Shown one piece after another: positions 7,835-15,135 of a DNA stretch of 29,298 nucleotides (positions within the stretch are counted from its first letter, which is position 1; each line of letters begins with the position of its first letter). Below the pieces are notes generated by a model, which saw nothing but the letters and a program-made list of their open reading frames with translations, did not search any database and was not told the DNA's origin. Both the position numbers and the translations under genes were made by a program. This DNA is from Candidatus Woesearchaeota archaeon (GTDB taxonomy: Archaea > Nanobdellota > Nanobdellia > SCGC-AAA011-G17 > GW2011-AR18). The stretch covers positions 1-29,298 of the forward strand of contig JAGVXZ010000006.1 of assembly GCA_018303515.1 (NCBI GenBank), given 5' to 3'.

Positions 7835-8431
7835 TTATAATCTATCTTTATACCTTCCTCTTTTCTCAACCTTATCTAATCTTTTTATTACTTCTAAATA
7901 TTTACTAAATGTCCTATAACCTTTTAGAAAACTTTCATAACATTCCAAATAAATCTTATAATGTTTAGATTCAAGAGCTTGCCTGAATAAATGAATATCT
8001 ACTGCCATATCTTCAATTTTGGAACTAACAAACCCTAATCCAAAATCAATGAAATAGATTTTCTTATCTTTTAAAATTAAATTTGAAGTAGTTAAATCTC
8101 CATGTATAATCTCCTTTTCATGTAATTTACTTAATTCCTTTCCAATTTTGAAGCAAACTTCATTTTTAGTTTCAAGTTTATCTAAATATTCTGATAGCTT
8201 TAATCCCTCAATAAACTCAAGTTCCAGTTTAAATTTCTCCTGATTTAGAATTTTAGGTACATTAACAATTTCTGAAGCTTTATCTAACAATTTTTTTTCA
8301 GACTTTGTTCTCAATTTTCTTATTTTTTCATCTAACTCTTTTAATCTATATCCTTTAGAAATTCTATCCTTTATGATTTTATTTCCTTCTTTGTAAATTT
8401 CCGCTTCAGCTCCTTTGCCCAAAATTTCCAT
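7835..8431 (-). CDS. bud32: KEOPS complex kinase/ATPase Bud32
   Basis: A 198-residue compact kinase of the Bud32/PRPK family. It works with Kae1, Cgi121 and Pcc1 in making t6A37 on ANN-decoding tRNAs. Visible motifs are the glycine-poor loop GKGAEAEIY (residues 5-13), the lysine in IIKDRISKGYR (K21), the catalytic loop IIHGDLTTSN (H110, D112, N117), the metal-binding IDFGLG (D129), and the family-specific EDMAVDIHLF followed by a basic C-terminus (KRGRYKDR). All catalytic residues are present. In many archaea bud32 is fused to kae1; here it stands alone and kae1 is not in the window. It is divergently transcribed from the next gene across a 63-nt gap. Confidence 0.93.
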   Translation of the reverse strand: MEILGKGAEAEIYKEGNKIIKDRISKGYRLKELDEKIRKLRTKSEKKLLDKASEIVNVPKILNQEKFKLELEFIEGLKLSEYLDKLETKNEVCFKIGKELSKLHEKEIIHGDLTTSNLILKDKKIYFIDFGLGFVSSKIEDMAVDIHLFRQALESKHYKIYLECYESFLKGYRTFSKYLEVIKRLDKVEKRGRYKDRL

Positions 8432-8451
8432 ATTTTAATAGTTTTAGAAAA

Positions 8452-8460
8452 CTTTAAAAA
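8452..8460. promoter_or_regulatory. Possible two-way TATA element between bud32 and 8495 gene
   Basis: CTTTAAAAA contains the symmetric core TTTAAA. Read leftward it sits about 22-29 nt before the bud32 start at 8431; read rightward it is 35-43 nt before the ATG at 8495, where a GGTGGT stretch (8484-8489) could act as a ribosome binding site. One box could serve both genes. No other convincing box is seen in the gap. Confidence 0.35.
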
Positions 8461-8494
8461 TCCTCTCTACTAGTCGTATAACTGGTGGTTAATT

Positions 8495-8989
8495 ATGGGA
8501 AATGGTATAGGATATAATTTAGAACCTTTGGAATCTACTTATTCCGATATAAAAAACGAAAGAGTTTCAGATAAAAGGAAATTACCATTTGCTTGTTTAT
8601 ACCAACATTCAGATGGTTCTTGGAGAACATTAGGATCATTTAGTTTCAAGGAAGGTTATATTTTAAATCCTAAACCATTAAGGATTCCTAAAACTATGGA
8701 AGATATTTCAGTTGCGGCTAATATTTATGAAACATTAAAGGAAAATAATGATAGAGTTTTTGCTGCCATTTCTAAACTTGAAGAAGGTGATGTAATTTCT
8801 ATTGATTATATTAACTTTGTTTCTGGAAAAAGAGCAACAATTGGAGTTTATTTTGACGGTGAAGGTTTTAGTCTAAATAATATTTCTCTAAACGGCGAAT
8901 TAAGATATACTGAAGGAACTGGGGGGAATAAAGCCTATGTTACTTATCCATCTGATTTGCTAGAAGAAATTTTAAAACTAACATTATAA
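8495..8989 (+). CDS. Unknown protein, paralogue of the next gene
   Basis: A 164-residue soluble protein without signal peptide or membrane segment. I do not recognise a family. The N-terminal half includes LPFACLYQHSDGSWRTLGSF. The C-terminal half runs helix (IYETLKENNDRVFAAISKL), then strand pairs (ISIDYINFVSGKRATIGVYF) and a closing helix (DLLEEILKLTL). This half lines up with the downstream protein: E-T/S-L-K/R-x-N, then A-I/L, then G-D/E, then aromatic strands, then an amphipathic last helix. The two genes are 8 nt apart and probably co-transcribed, so they look like a tandem duplication that diverged strongly. Function unknown. Confidence 0.7.
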   Translation: MGNGIGYNLEPLESTYSDIKNERVSDKRKLPFACLYQHSDGSWRTLGSFSFKEGYILNPKPLRIPKTMEDISVAANIYETLKENNDRVFAAISKLEEGDVISIDYINFVSGKRATIGVYFDGEGFSLNNISLNGELRYTEGTGGNKAYVTYPSDLLEEILKLTL

Positions 8990-8997
8990 AAAATAAA

Positions 8998-9396
8998 ATG
9001 AGAGATAAAAGAATTTCATCAAGTAAAAATTTAGAAAAGCATTCATATACAAATACAACAGAAGGAGTTGGATTGAATTTTAGTTATATCTTTAATCCTG
9101 AAATGGGGAATAAATTTAAAGCTATAAGCCTTAGATCAGGAACCAAATATCAAAGATTAAAAGCAATGGTAAATGAAAGCCTCAGAAGAAATTCTTCGAC
9201 TTTAGAAGCTTTAGCTGAAATTAAACCAGGAGAAAGAACAAACTTTTCTTTTGTAGGGTTTGGAAAAAAAAGACCAATTAGTGTAGACTCATATAAAAAT
9301 GAACAAGGTTGGTATGAATTCACAAGAGGAACTAAAACTGTTTACGCAAGAACTAGAAAAGATATAATCCCAGAATTAGTAAATCTTATACTTTAA
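8998..9396 (+). CDS. Unknown protein, paralogue of the previous gene
   Basis: A 132-residue, basic, soluble protein with no recognised family. The segment from about residue 54 to the end (MVNESLRRNSSTLEALAEI, then GERTNFSFVGFGKKRP, ending DIIPELVNLIL) aligns almost without gaps with the C-terminal half of the upstream protein, while the N-termini differ. The basic charge and the K/R-rich loop (GFGKKRP) could suit nucleic-acid binding, but that is speculation. The 3' end overlaps the convergent srp54 gene by 11 nt. ATG start 8 nt after the stop of the upstream gene. Confidence 0.68.
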   Translation: MRDKRISSSKNLEKHSYTNTTEGVGLNFSYIFNPEMGNKFKAISLRSGTKYQRLKAMVNESLRRNSSTLEALAEIKPGERTNFSFVGFGKKRPISVDSYKNEQGWYEFTRGTKTVYARTRKDIIPELVNLIL

Positions 9397-10723
9397 TTTT
9401 TCCAGCAAATTTTTTCATTAATTTTTCTGGGTCTTGTCCCTTCATCATTTTCATAACTTTCTTAGATTGTCTATATTGTTTTAATAGTTCTCTAACATCT
9501 TTTATATCAACACCAGCACCTTGACCAATTCTTTCTATCCTATTTCTATCAATTAATTCAGGATCTTCCAACTCTCTTTTTGTCATTGACTGCATTATAT
9601 GTTTCCATTTTTTTAGTTTGTCATCTTGTACGTTTAACATTTCTTTAGGGATATTCATATTTCCAAAACCAGGAATTAAATCTATAATTTTATTTAATGG
9701 CCCCATTTTACTCATAGTTTGTAATTGTTCATACAAATCTAAGAAATTAAAATCACCCTTCAAAAACTTTTTACCTAAATCCTCCGCTTTATCCTCATTA
9801 ATTGCAAGTTTAGTTTTTTCTAATAATGCTTCTAAATCCCCCATCCCCAAAATTCTTCCAACAAAACCTTTTGGATTAAACTCTTCAATATCATCTACTT
9901 TCTCTCCTACTCCGATAAATTTAATTGGAGCATTTGTTGCAGAAGAAGCAGCTAAAGCACCTCCACCCTTTGCAGTCCCATCTAATTTTGTAATTACCAC
10001 TCCAGTTATTCCACATGATTTATGAAACTGTTCAGCTTGTTTTTGTGCAGTTTGCCCAACATCCGCTGCAATAACTAATAACACTTCTTCAGGTTTAATT
10101 TTTTCGGATAATTCTTCAATTTCTTTTATTAAATCTCCAGATAGTGCGTCCCTTCCTGCAGTATCAATAATCACAATATCATACTTCTCTAGTTTACTCT
10201 CAAATTTTTTATAAATTTCAAGTGGGCTTTTTATTTCCTTATCACCAAAAAAAGTAATTTGATTTTCCTTTGCAAGAGTTTCGAGTTGGTGGTATGCAGC
10301 AGGTCTCCATGTATCTGTTTGCATCACAGCAACTTTATTTCCTCTGTTAGAAAAATATTTTCCTATTTTTGCTGCGCTTGTAGTTTTTCCATTTCCAAAC
10401 AAACCAACTAACATTATTTTAAATGGTTTTTTCTTAATTTCAAATTTATGACCTTCTCCACCTAAAAATTTAATTAATTCTTCATATACAATTTTAACTA
10501 AATTTTCTTTTTGACTTATTGCTGAATTCGATTTCTCTTTTAATGCTCTTTCTTTAATAGTTTTAGAGAGTTCAAATACAAGTTTAACATTAACATCTGA
10601 ATGTAATAAAGCTCTTTGAATATCTTTCACTAATTCATCAATTAATCTTTCATCTACAAAAACAGACTTTGCAATTTTACTTAAAGTCTCTTTCAGTGAA
10701 GACCCTAATTTTTCTAACACCAT
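9386..10723 (-). CDS. srp54: Signal recognition particle GTPase SRP54
   Basis: A 445-residue SRP54 that binds signal sequences and 7S RNA and docks with FtsY at the membrane. In order: N domain (1-95), P-loop GLFGNGKTT (107-115), DTWRPAAYHQLE, DTAGRD, TKLDGTAKGGGAL, the closing GVGEKVDDIEEFNP, then the methionine-rich M domain with GPLNKIIDLIPGFG, QSMTKRELEDPELI and the C-terminal MKMMKGQDPEKLMKKF. The P-loop has Asn where Ser is usual (GxxGSGKTT), a mild change. Full family length. Its receptor FtsY lies 2.5 kb away on the same strand, with the S66 peptidase and a transposase remnant between them. The 7S RNA gene is not in the window. Confidence 0.97.
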   Translation of the reverse strand: MVLEKLGSSLKETLSKIAKSVFVDERLIDELVKDIQRALLHSDVNVKLVFELSKTIKERALKEKSNSAISQKENLVKIVYEELIKFLGGEGHKFEIKKKPFKIMLVGLFGNGKTTSAAKIGKYFSNRGNKVAVMQTDTWRPAAYHQLETLAKENQITFFGDKEIKSPLEIYKKFESKLEKYDIVIIDTAGRDALSGDLIKEIEELSEKIKPEEVLLVIAADVGQTAQKQAEQFHKSCGITGVVITKLDGTAKGGGALAASSATNAPIKFIGVGEKVDDIEEFNPKGFVGRILGMGDLEALLEKTKLAINEDKAEDLGKKFLKGDFNFLDLYEQLQTMSKMGPLNKIIDLIPGFGNMNIPKEMLNVQDDKLKKWKHIMQSMTKRELEDPELIDRNRIERIGQGAGVDIKDVRELLKQYRQSKKVMKMMKGQDPEKLMKKFAGKIKV

Positions 10724-10766
10724 TTACAAACTTATTAAAAGAACTCTAACTTAATAAATTTACTAT

Positions 10767-11621
10767 TTATCTCCACGGCACTACAGAAATTCCACGCCTG
10801 CTAGATTTAATCAACTGTAAAAATGAAAGAAATTGAACTAACCCATATATTCCAGGAAACCTAGCTGCAGCTGCCATTGCACCATCTGCTATCCATTGAA
10901 AAACAACCCAAACCCCTCCAAGATAAGCAACTCTACCTATACCAAGTCCATACACATTATTTATCCTATCCACAATTGTAGCCACACTTTCAGCAGCGTC
11001 AGCATCACCACTCCATAAAAGAATTATTGTCACAGAGAATGAACACAATGCAAATATTTTTCCATTTATTCCATGAAAATCAAATTTCTTAATTGAAGCC
11101 CAGAAATCTTTCTTAACTTCCTCAATAGTTGGAAATCTTTTTGTACTCTTTAAAATTGCTTTATATACATCTCTTTCTTCGTCAAATAAAGAAATAAAGG
11201 CAGAAGTCTTTTGTCTCATACTAGCACCAGACATTAAAACATCATATTGTTTTTGCCAAATATCCTCTAAGTCTACAATATGAAAAAATATCTCCTCATA
11301 AAAACTAACAATTCTACTCTTATTCGCACCTTCAAATTGGAGATTATTTCTTCCCCCATCCATACCAACCAAAATTTGTCTAAATATTTGAAAATGCCCC
11401 GCAACAGAAATATTTATTTCTTGAAACTCTCTTTCTGTAAACTCAAAGTCTTTAGGTTTCCTAGCTTTAAGATATCTTTTATACATTTGAATAATTGGCT
11501 CATTTAGTTTTTTATTTTGTGCACCAATAATTCTTACAACTTCACCTGCCTCTCTATTAACATCATCAATAGTTTTAATAACTTCTTTAGGAAGATTAAA
11601 CTTAGGTGGATTTCTTACCAT
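10767..11621 (-). CDS. Unknown protein with C-terminal membrane region
   Basis: A 284-residue protein that I do not recognise. Residues 1-180 are charged and helical, with no signal peptide. Residues about 185-265 are hydrophobic: a first membrane segment (IFALCSFSVTIILLWSG), a small alanine/aspartate-rich loop (GDADAAES), then VAYLGGVWVVFQWIADG and an Ala/Phe/Leu-rich stretch up to LQLIKSSRRG. This suggests a cytoplasmic domain tethered by two to three membrane helices. It lies 43 nt upstream of srp54 on the same strand and is probably co-transcribed with it. The alanine-, glycine- and tryptophan-rich end differs from the lysine/isoleucine-rich style of its neighbours. The gene to its right is the probably acquired S66 peptidase, so it could be accessory too. 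Function open. Confidence 0.65.
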   Translation of the reverse strand: MVRNPPKFNLPKEVIKTIDDVNREAGEVVRIIGAQNKKLNEPIIQMYKRYLKARKPKDFEFTEREFQEINISVAGHFQIFRQILVGMDGGRNNLQFEGANKSRIVSFYEEIFFHIVDLEDIWQKQYDVLMSGASMRQKTSAFISLFDEERDVYKAILKSTKRFPTIEEVKKDFWASIKKFDFHGINGKIFALCSFSVTIILLWSGDADAAESVATIVDRINNVYGLGIGRVAYLGGVWVVFQWIADGAMAAAARFPGIYGLVQFLSFLQLIKSSRRGISVVPWR

Positions 11622-11663
11622 AGATTGATTTCACAATTACTACTTTAAATAATTTACTATAAC

Positions 11664-11710
11664 GTGAGCTGTAAAGTAAGCGTCACCTTTTCAACCGAAT
11701 GTTTTTTATA
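11664..11710 (+). promoter_or_regulatory. Imperfect inverted repeat and TATA-like box before the S66 peptidase
   Basis: GTGAGC (11664-11669) and GC-G-TCAC (11680-11686) form an imperfect palindrome with one extra base. A TTTTTATA stretch follows at 11703-11710, 23-30 nt before the ATG at 11733. The repeat could be an operator upstream of the promoter; this is weak evidence. Confidence 0.3.
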
Positions 11711-11732
11711 GCTACTAAAATTAACTTTGAGC

Positions 11733-12764
11733 ATGAAATTGATAAAACCGCAAGTATTAGAGAAAGGAGATACAATAGCTTTCATAGCTCCAGCTGGAGG
11801 ATTAGCGGCTTTAACCACACATAGACTTGAAAAAGGAAAGAGATTTTTTGAAGAATTAGGTTATAAGGTCAAAATATTTCCAACTGCTAAGAAGAATTCT
11901 GGAATTAGTTCTGATACTGCCGAAAACAGAGCTAAAGACATCATGGATGCATTTAGAGATGAGGATGTCAAAGCTATCATCACTACTATCGGTGGCAATA
12001 CTTCCCATCAGACTTTAGAGTATTTGGACTTTGGAACTATTAAGAAAAATCCAAAAATTCTTTGTGGATATTCAGATATTACAAGCTTACATTTAGCTTT
12101 ATACTCTCAAACAGGGTTGGTTGGTTTTTATGGACCTGCAGTCATTACACAATTTGGGGAACATCCAAAACCTGATGAATTCACTGTTACACATTTTTTC
12201 AAAGCTGTAACAGGAGATATTGGGGAAGTTGAACCTTCTAAACAATGGTCTGATGATAAAAGTGTAGATTGGATAAGCAAAGATGATTTAAAGAAAAAAA
12301 GAAAGTATAAGGAAAGCGAAGGATATGAATGGTTAAGAGAGGGGAAAGCCAAAGGAGAAATTTTGGGCGGATGTTTGCCTGTTATATTACATTTAGCAGG
12401 AACAAAATATTGGCCAAACTTTAAAGAGAAAGTTTTGTTATTGGAAACTCCAGAGGGAGAAGATTTTAGAAAAGGAGAAAGTTTAGCAAATGTAGATTCC
12501 GCTTTAGGCGATTTAAGGAACTTAGGAGTATTCAAACAAATAAAAGGAATTGTTTTTGGGAGGGGTTTTGGATATACAGAGGAGCAGATTAAACAATTAA
12601 AAGAGATTATTCTGTATAATACCAGAGATTATGATATTCCGATATTGTATAATGTTAATATTGGACACACAGATCCGATTATCACTATTCCTTTAGGAGT
12701 TAAGGTTGAGTTAGATTCTGACAGGAATAAATTTGGATTTTTGGAACAAGCAGTATTAGGATGA
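11733..12764 (+). CDS. S66-family LD-carboxypeptidase / MccF-like peptidase
   Basis: A 343-residue serine peptidase of family S66, whose members are LD-carboxypeptidases trimming murein peptides and MccF enzymes that inactivate microcin C. The triad is visible: nucleophile Ser114 in GYSDIT, Glu238 in LLETPEGED and His312 in NIGHTDP, together with the N-terminal IAPAGG and IITTIGG strands. The insert between the domains fits the MccF-like branch better than short LdcA. Archaea have no murein, so self-protection against a peptide-nucleotide toxin or use of bacterial murein fragments is more likely than wall recycling. A TTG lies at 11727, but the ATG at 11733 fits the TATA-like box spacing. It is flanked by a transposase remnant overlapping its 3' end and interrupts the srp54-ftsY neighbourhood, which suggests transfer. 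Confidence 0.88.
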   Translation: MKLIKPQVLEKGDTIAFIAPAGGLAALTTHRLEKGKRFFEELGYKVKIFPTAKKNSGISSDTAENRAKDIMDAFRDEDVKAIITTIGGNTSHQTLEYLDFGTIKKNPKILCGYSDITSLHLALYSQTGLVGFYGPAVITQFGEHPKPDEFTVTHFFKAVTGDIGEVEPSKQWSDDKSVDWISKDDLKKKRKYKESEGYEWLREGKAKGEILGGCLPVILHLAGTKYWPNFKEKVLLLETPEGEDFRKGESLANVDSALGDLRNLGVFKQIKGIVFGRGFGYTEEQIKQLKEIILYNTRDYDIPILYNVNIGHTDPIITIPLGVKVELDSDRNKFGFLEQAVLG

Positions 12765-13121
12765 ACTAAGTTTAATCAAATCTAGCCATCTATTTTCTCC
12801 TAATTCTAAATTAACCCCTGCTCTTTCAGACGGCACTTCATCGGTAGTGGAATGGTTTTCTATAAAATTATGTTGGATAATTATTGCAGTCATCAGAATT
12901 GGAGCAGACCATAAGGCTTTCAAACCCCTAAAATCTATAACTCTATCTTTGATTTTCATAAATACTGTTTCAATTCTATAATTGTGTATTTTTGTCTTTC
13001 TTACATTTTGTATTTTATGCTCTGATCATGCGGATGAATATACTCTCTTTTTTCTAGGTTTACTATAATAAAATACTGTCCCATCCAATAAAATCTCTGT
13101 TTTAAGTTTAATAGGTGTTTC
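12756..13121 (-). pseudogene. Decayed DDE transposase (IS6/IS240-like), C-terminal part
   Basis: A 67-codon frame (start 12959) ends in features of the C-terminus of archaeal IS6/IS240-like DDE transposases: FRGLKA, then QHNFIENH in place of the usual YNFIRPH, PSERAGV in place of TPAEAAGI, and GENRWLDLIK. Extending the same frame upstream gives HNYRIETVFMKIKDR, the expected region around the catalytic glutamate (normally NNxxERxxxxxxDR), interrupted by one in-frame TGA at 13026-13028 and bounded by TAG at 13122-13124. The first two catalytic aspartates are missing. No intact copy or clear terminal inverted repeats are seen, so this is an old relic. It overlaps the end of the S66 peptidase gene by 9 nt. 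Confidence 0.7.
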
Positions 13122-13125
13122 CTAG

Positions 13126-13153
13126 AAAAAACCGAAAAGTTTTCGGATTTTTT
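13126..13153 (+). terminator. Hairpin with T-run next to the transposase remnant
   Basis: CCGAAAA-G-TTTTCGG (13132-13146) is a perfect 7-bp palindrome, flanked by an A-run on the left and T6 on the right, so it looks like an intrinsic terminator in either direction. It lies between the remnant and the 3' end of ftsY. It may end transcription of one of these or be a leftover of the mobile element. Confidence 0.4.
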
Positions 13154-13245
13154 GTAATATTATTCAAAAAAGGTAAAATTCCAGTAAAAACAGCTTATCA
13201 CCCACATTTTGCTTAAGAATCATCACCCTTTATTGCGACAGAGAA

Positions 13246-14310
13246 CTATAACCCTAAATTTTTAAGAACTTCATATTTATCAAATTTTTTCAAATCGGAA
13301 TAACCTTGCCCAACACCAAAATATAAGATTGGTTTCTTAGTTACAAAAGAAACAGAAATTGCTGCTCCACCTTTATCATCAATATCTGCTTTAGATAAAA
13401 TAATCCCATCAATTCCAATTCTCTCATTAAATTGTTTTACTTGTTCTACAACATCATTTCCAGTTATACTTTCCCCAATAAATAATTTCAAATCTGGTTT
13501 GGAGACTTTAACTATTTTTTTCATTTCATTCATCAAATCTAAATTAGAATGTAATCTTCCCGCAGTATCAATTAACACAACATCCTTTCCAGTTGCTTTA
13601 GCATGTTCAACTGCGTCAAAACAGACAGCAGCAGGATCACTTTTATATTCATGCTTAATTAGTTTAACTCCTAACTTATTTGTATGCTCTTCTAGTTGTT
13701 CAATAGCTGCACTTCTAAAAGTATCAGCAGCAGCAACAACGCAACTTAATTTATTATCTTTGAGCAACTTAATTATCTTAGCTATCGAAGTTGTTTTCCC
13801 GCCTCCATTTATTCCAACAAAAACAATTACATAAGGTTTTTTCTCCCTTATCTTAGAAATTAAATTATAATTCTCCACTTCAAATAACTCTTCAATACTT
13901 TCTTTAAGACTATTATGTATTACCTTTTCAATTTCTCCCCTTTTAATTGGTGTATTAATTAAATCCATTTTAAGATCATTTTTTATTTTTTCAATAACTT
14001 CTACAGCCACATTATTTTCTAGTAATGTTACTTCCAAATCCCAAAACAGATTCTCAAATTGTTTTTCATCTATTTTTTTAGTTATTACCTTTTCTACAAC
14101 TTTTGAAAAAATCCCCTTTTTAGCTTCAACTTCTTCAATATCCTTTAGAGTTTTAATCTCTTCCTTATCTTCTTTTTTCTTTAAAGGTTTTAGAATTTCA
14201 GGTCTAACTTTTGCTTTTTCAACTTCTTCTAAAGTTTTAATTTCTTCTTCAACCTTTTTAGAAAATATTTTTACTGTATTCTTTATTTTTTCTTTTAAAA
14301 ACTTAAACAT
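13246..14310 (-). CDS. ftsY: SRP receptor GTPase FtsY
   Basis: A 354-residue SRP receptor that pairs with SRP54 at the membrane for co-translational insertion. Residues 1-75 form the charged A region, with a direct repeat of EEIKTL (near 22 and 50) followed each time by an acidic/basic helix. The N domain follows, then the G domain: P-loop GINGGGKTT (166-174), DTFRSAAIEQLEEH, IDTAGRLHSN, the TGNDVV segment, and LSKADIDDKGGAA (TKxD replaced by SKAD, common in FtsY). It ends in GVGQGYSDLKKFD. All GTPase motifs are present. It is last in a probable operon truD-unknown-ftsY (gaps 12 and 24 nt). Confidence 0.96.
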   Translation of the reverse strand: MFKFLKEKIKNTVKIFSKKVEEEIKTLEEVEKAKVRPEILKPLKKKEDKEEIKTLKDIEEVEAKKGIFSKVVEKVITKKIDEKQFENLFWDLEVTLLENNVAVEVIEKIKNDLKMDLINTPIKRGEIEKVIHNSLKESIEELFEVENYNLISKIREKKPYVIVFVGINGGGKTTSIAKIIKLLKDNKLSCVVAAADTFRSAAIEQLEEHTNKLGVKLIKHEYKSDPAAVCFDAVEHAKATGKDVVLIDTAGRLHSNLDLMNEMKKIVKVSKPDLKLFIGESITGNDVVEQVKQFNERIGIDGIILSKADIDDKGGAAISVSFVTKKPILYFGVGQGYSDLKKFDKYEVLKNLGL

Positions 14311-14334
14311 ACTTATTAAGAAATTTGTTCCTAT

Positions 14335-15123
14335 TTATACCTTTTTGTATATTTTATGGACTTCAGAATAATTTCCATTAGCTAAGCACTCTCTTATTTT
14401 TATTAAACTCTCTTTAGAATCATCATATTTGCTTGGCAATTTTCTTGGAACAAAATCCATATTTCTTCTATCATTTCTTAATAACTTTGGCTCTTCTATT
14501 TTCTTTTTCTTGTAAGCCTTAGTTATTAAAGAATTAATCTCTAAATCCCTAAACAAATCTTTGGTTTTATAATACAATTCCATCCTTTTTTCATAAATCT
14601 CATATTTTAATAAATTATTATATACAATTAGTAATTGAGAATAATGTTTCATAGCTTCTTCTAAATCATTATGCTCTAATTCATTTTTAATCTCATTATA
14701 AAGAAAATCATAGTTTTTTAGTGTAGTATTATATGTATAAACTTCAAGACAAAATAAATAATGCTTGTTTGTAAATTCTAATAATGCATCAACATCAGGT
14801 AATTCTTTAATCTCTTTGCTTAATGAAGTAATTTTCTCTAATTCCTCCTTCATTTTTGAAAAATTTCCCTGTTGTGATAACAAATAAGCTTCATTAATTC
14901 CCAAATACAAACTAATCTCTTTGTATAATACCAATATATCCTGGTGTAATTTTTTTGTTTTTTTATATTTTGGTAATGATTTAAATCTTTTTTCTAAAAC
15001 ATTATATAATTTAACTGCACTTTCAAATTTCTTATCTCTAATATAAGAATATGCTAACTTAAGTAAATTTTCAAACTCATCCACCCTTTTTTTCTGTAAT
15101 TTATTTTTTAGTTCTGTTATCAC
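14335..15123 (-). CDS. Unknown helical-repeat protein (TPR-like)
   Basis: A 262-residue, almost entirely alpha-helical, lysine/glutamate-rich protein without signal peptide or membrane segment. Helix pairs of TPR-like spacing appear around residues 24-50 (LAYSYIRDKKFESAVKLY), 150-175 (NDLEEAMKHYSQLLIVY) and at the end (CLANGNYSEVHKIYKKV). A likely linker lies near 205-235 (VPRKLPSKYDD). It sits between truD (12 nt) and ftsY (24 nt), so co-expression is likely. The setting beside ftsY suggests a possible cytoplasmic scaffold linked to membrane targeting, but no direct evidence supports that. No named family recognised. Confidence 0.72.
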   Translation of the reverse strand: MITELKNKLQKKRVDEFENLLKLAYSYIRDKKFESAVKLYNVLEKRFKSLPKYKKTKKLHQDILVLYKEISLYLGINEAYLLSQQGNFSKMKEELEKITSLSKEIKELPDVDALLEFTNKHYLFCLEVYTYNTTLKNYDFLYNEIKNELEHNDLEEAMKHYSQLLIVYNNLLKYEIYEKRMELYYKTKDLFRDLEINSLITKAYKKKKIEEPKLLRNDRRNMDFVPRKLPSKYDDSKESLIKIRECLANGNYSEVHKIYKKV

Positions 15124-15135
15124 ATAATAGCAAAT

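Noticed and set aside
9618..10025. 135-codon plus-strand frame inside srp54
   Set aside because: Antisense to the conserved GTPase motifs; no start signal.
11664..11686. Strong operator call for the palindrome before the peptidase
   Set aside because: The stem is imperfect with a bulge and only about six pairs; kept as a weak regulatory note only.
12128..12535. 135-codon minus-strand frame within the S66 peptidase
   Set aside because: Antisense shadow of a gene whose triad residues are clear; Ser/Pro/Lys composition typical of antisense frames here.
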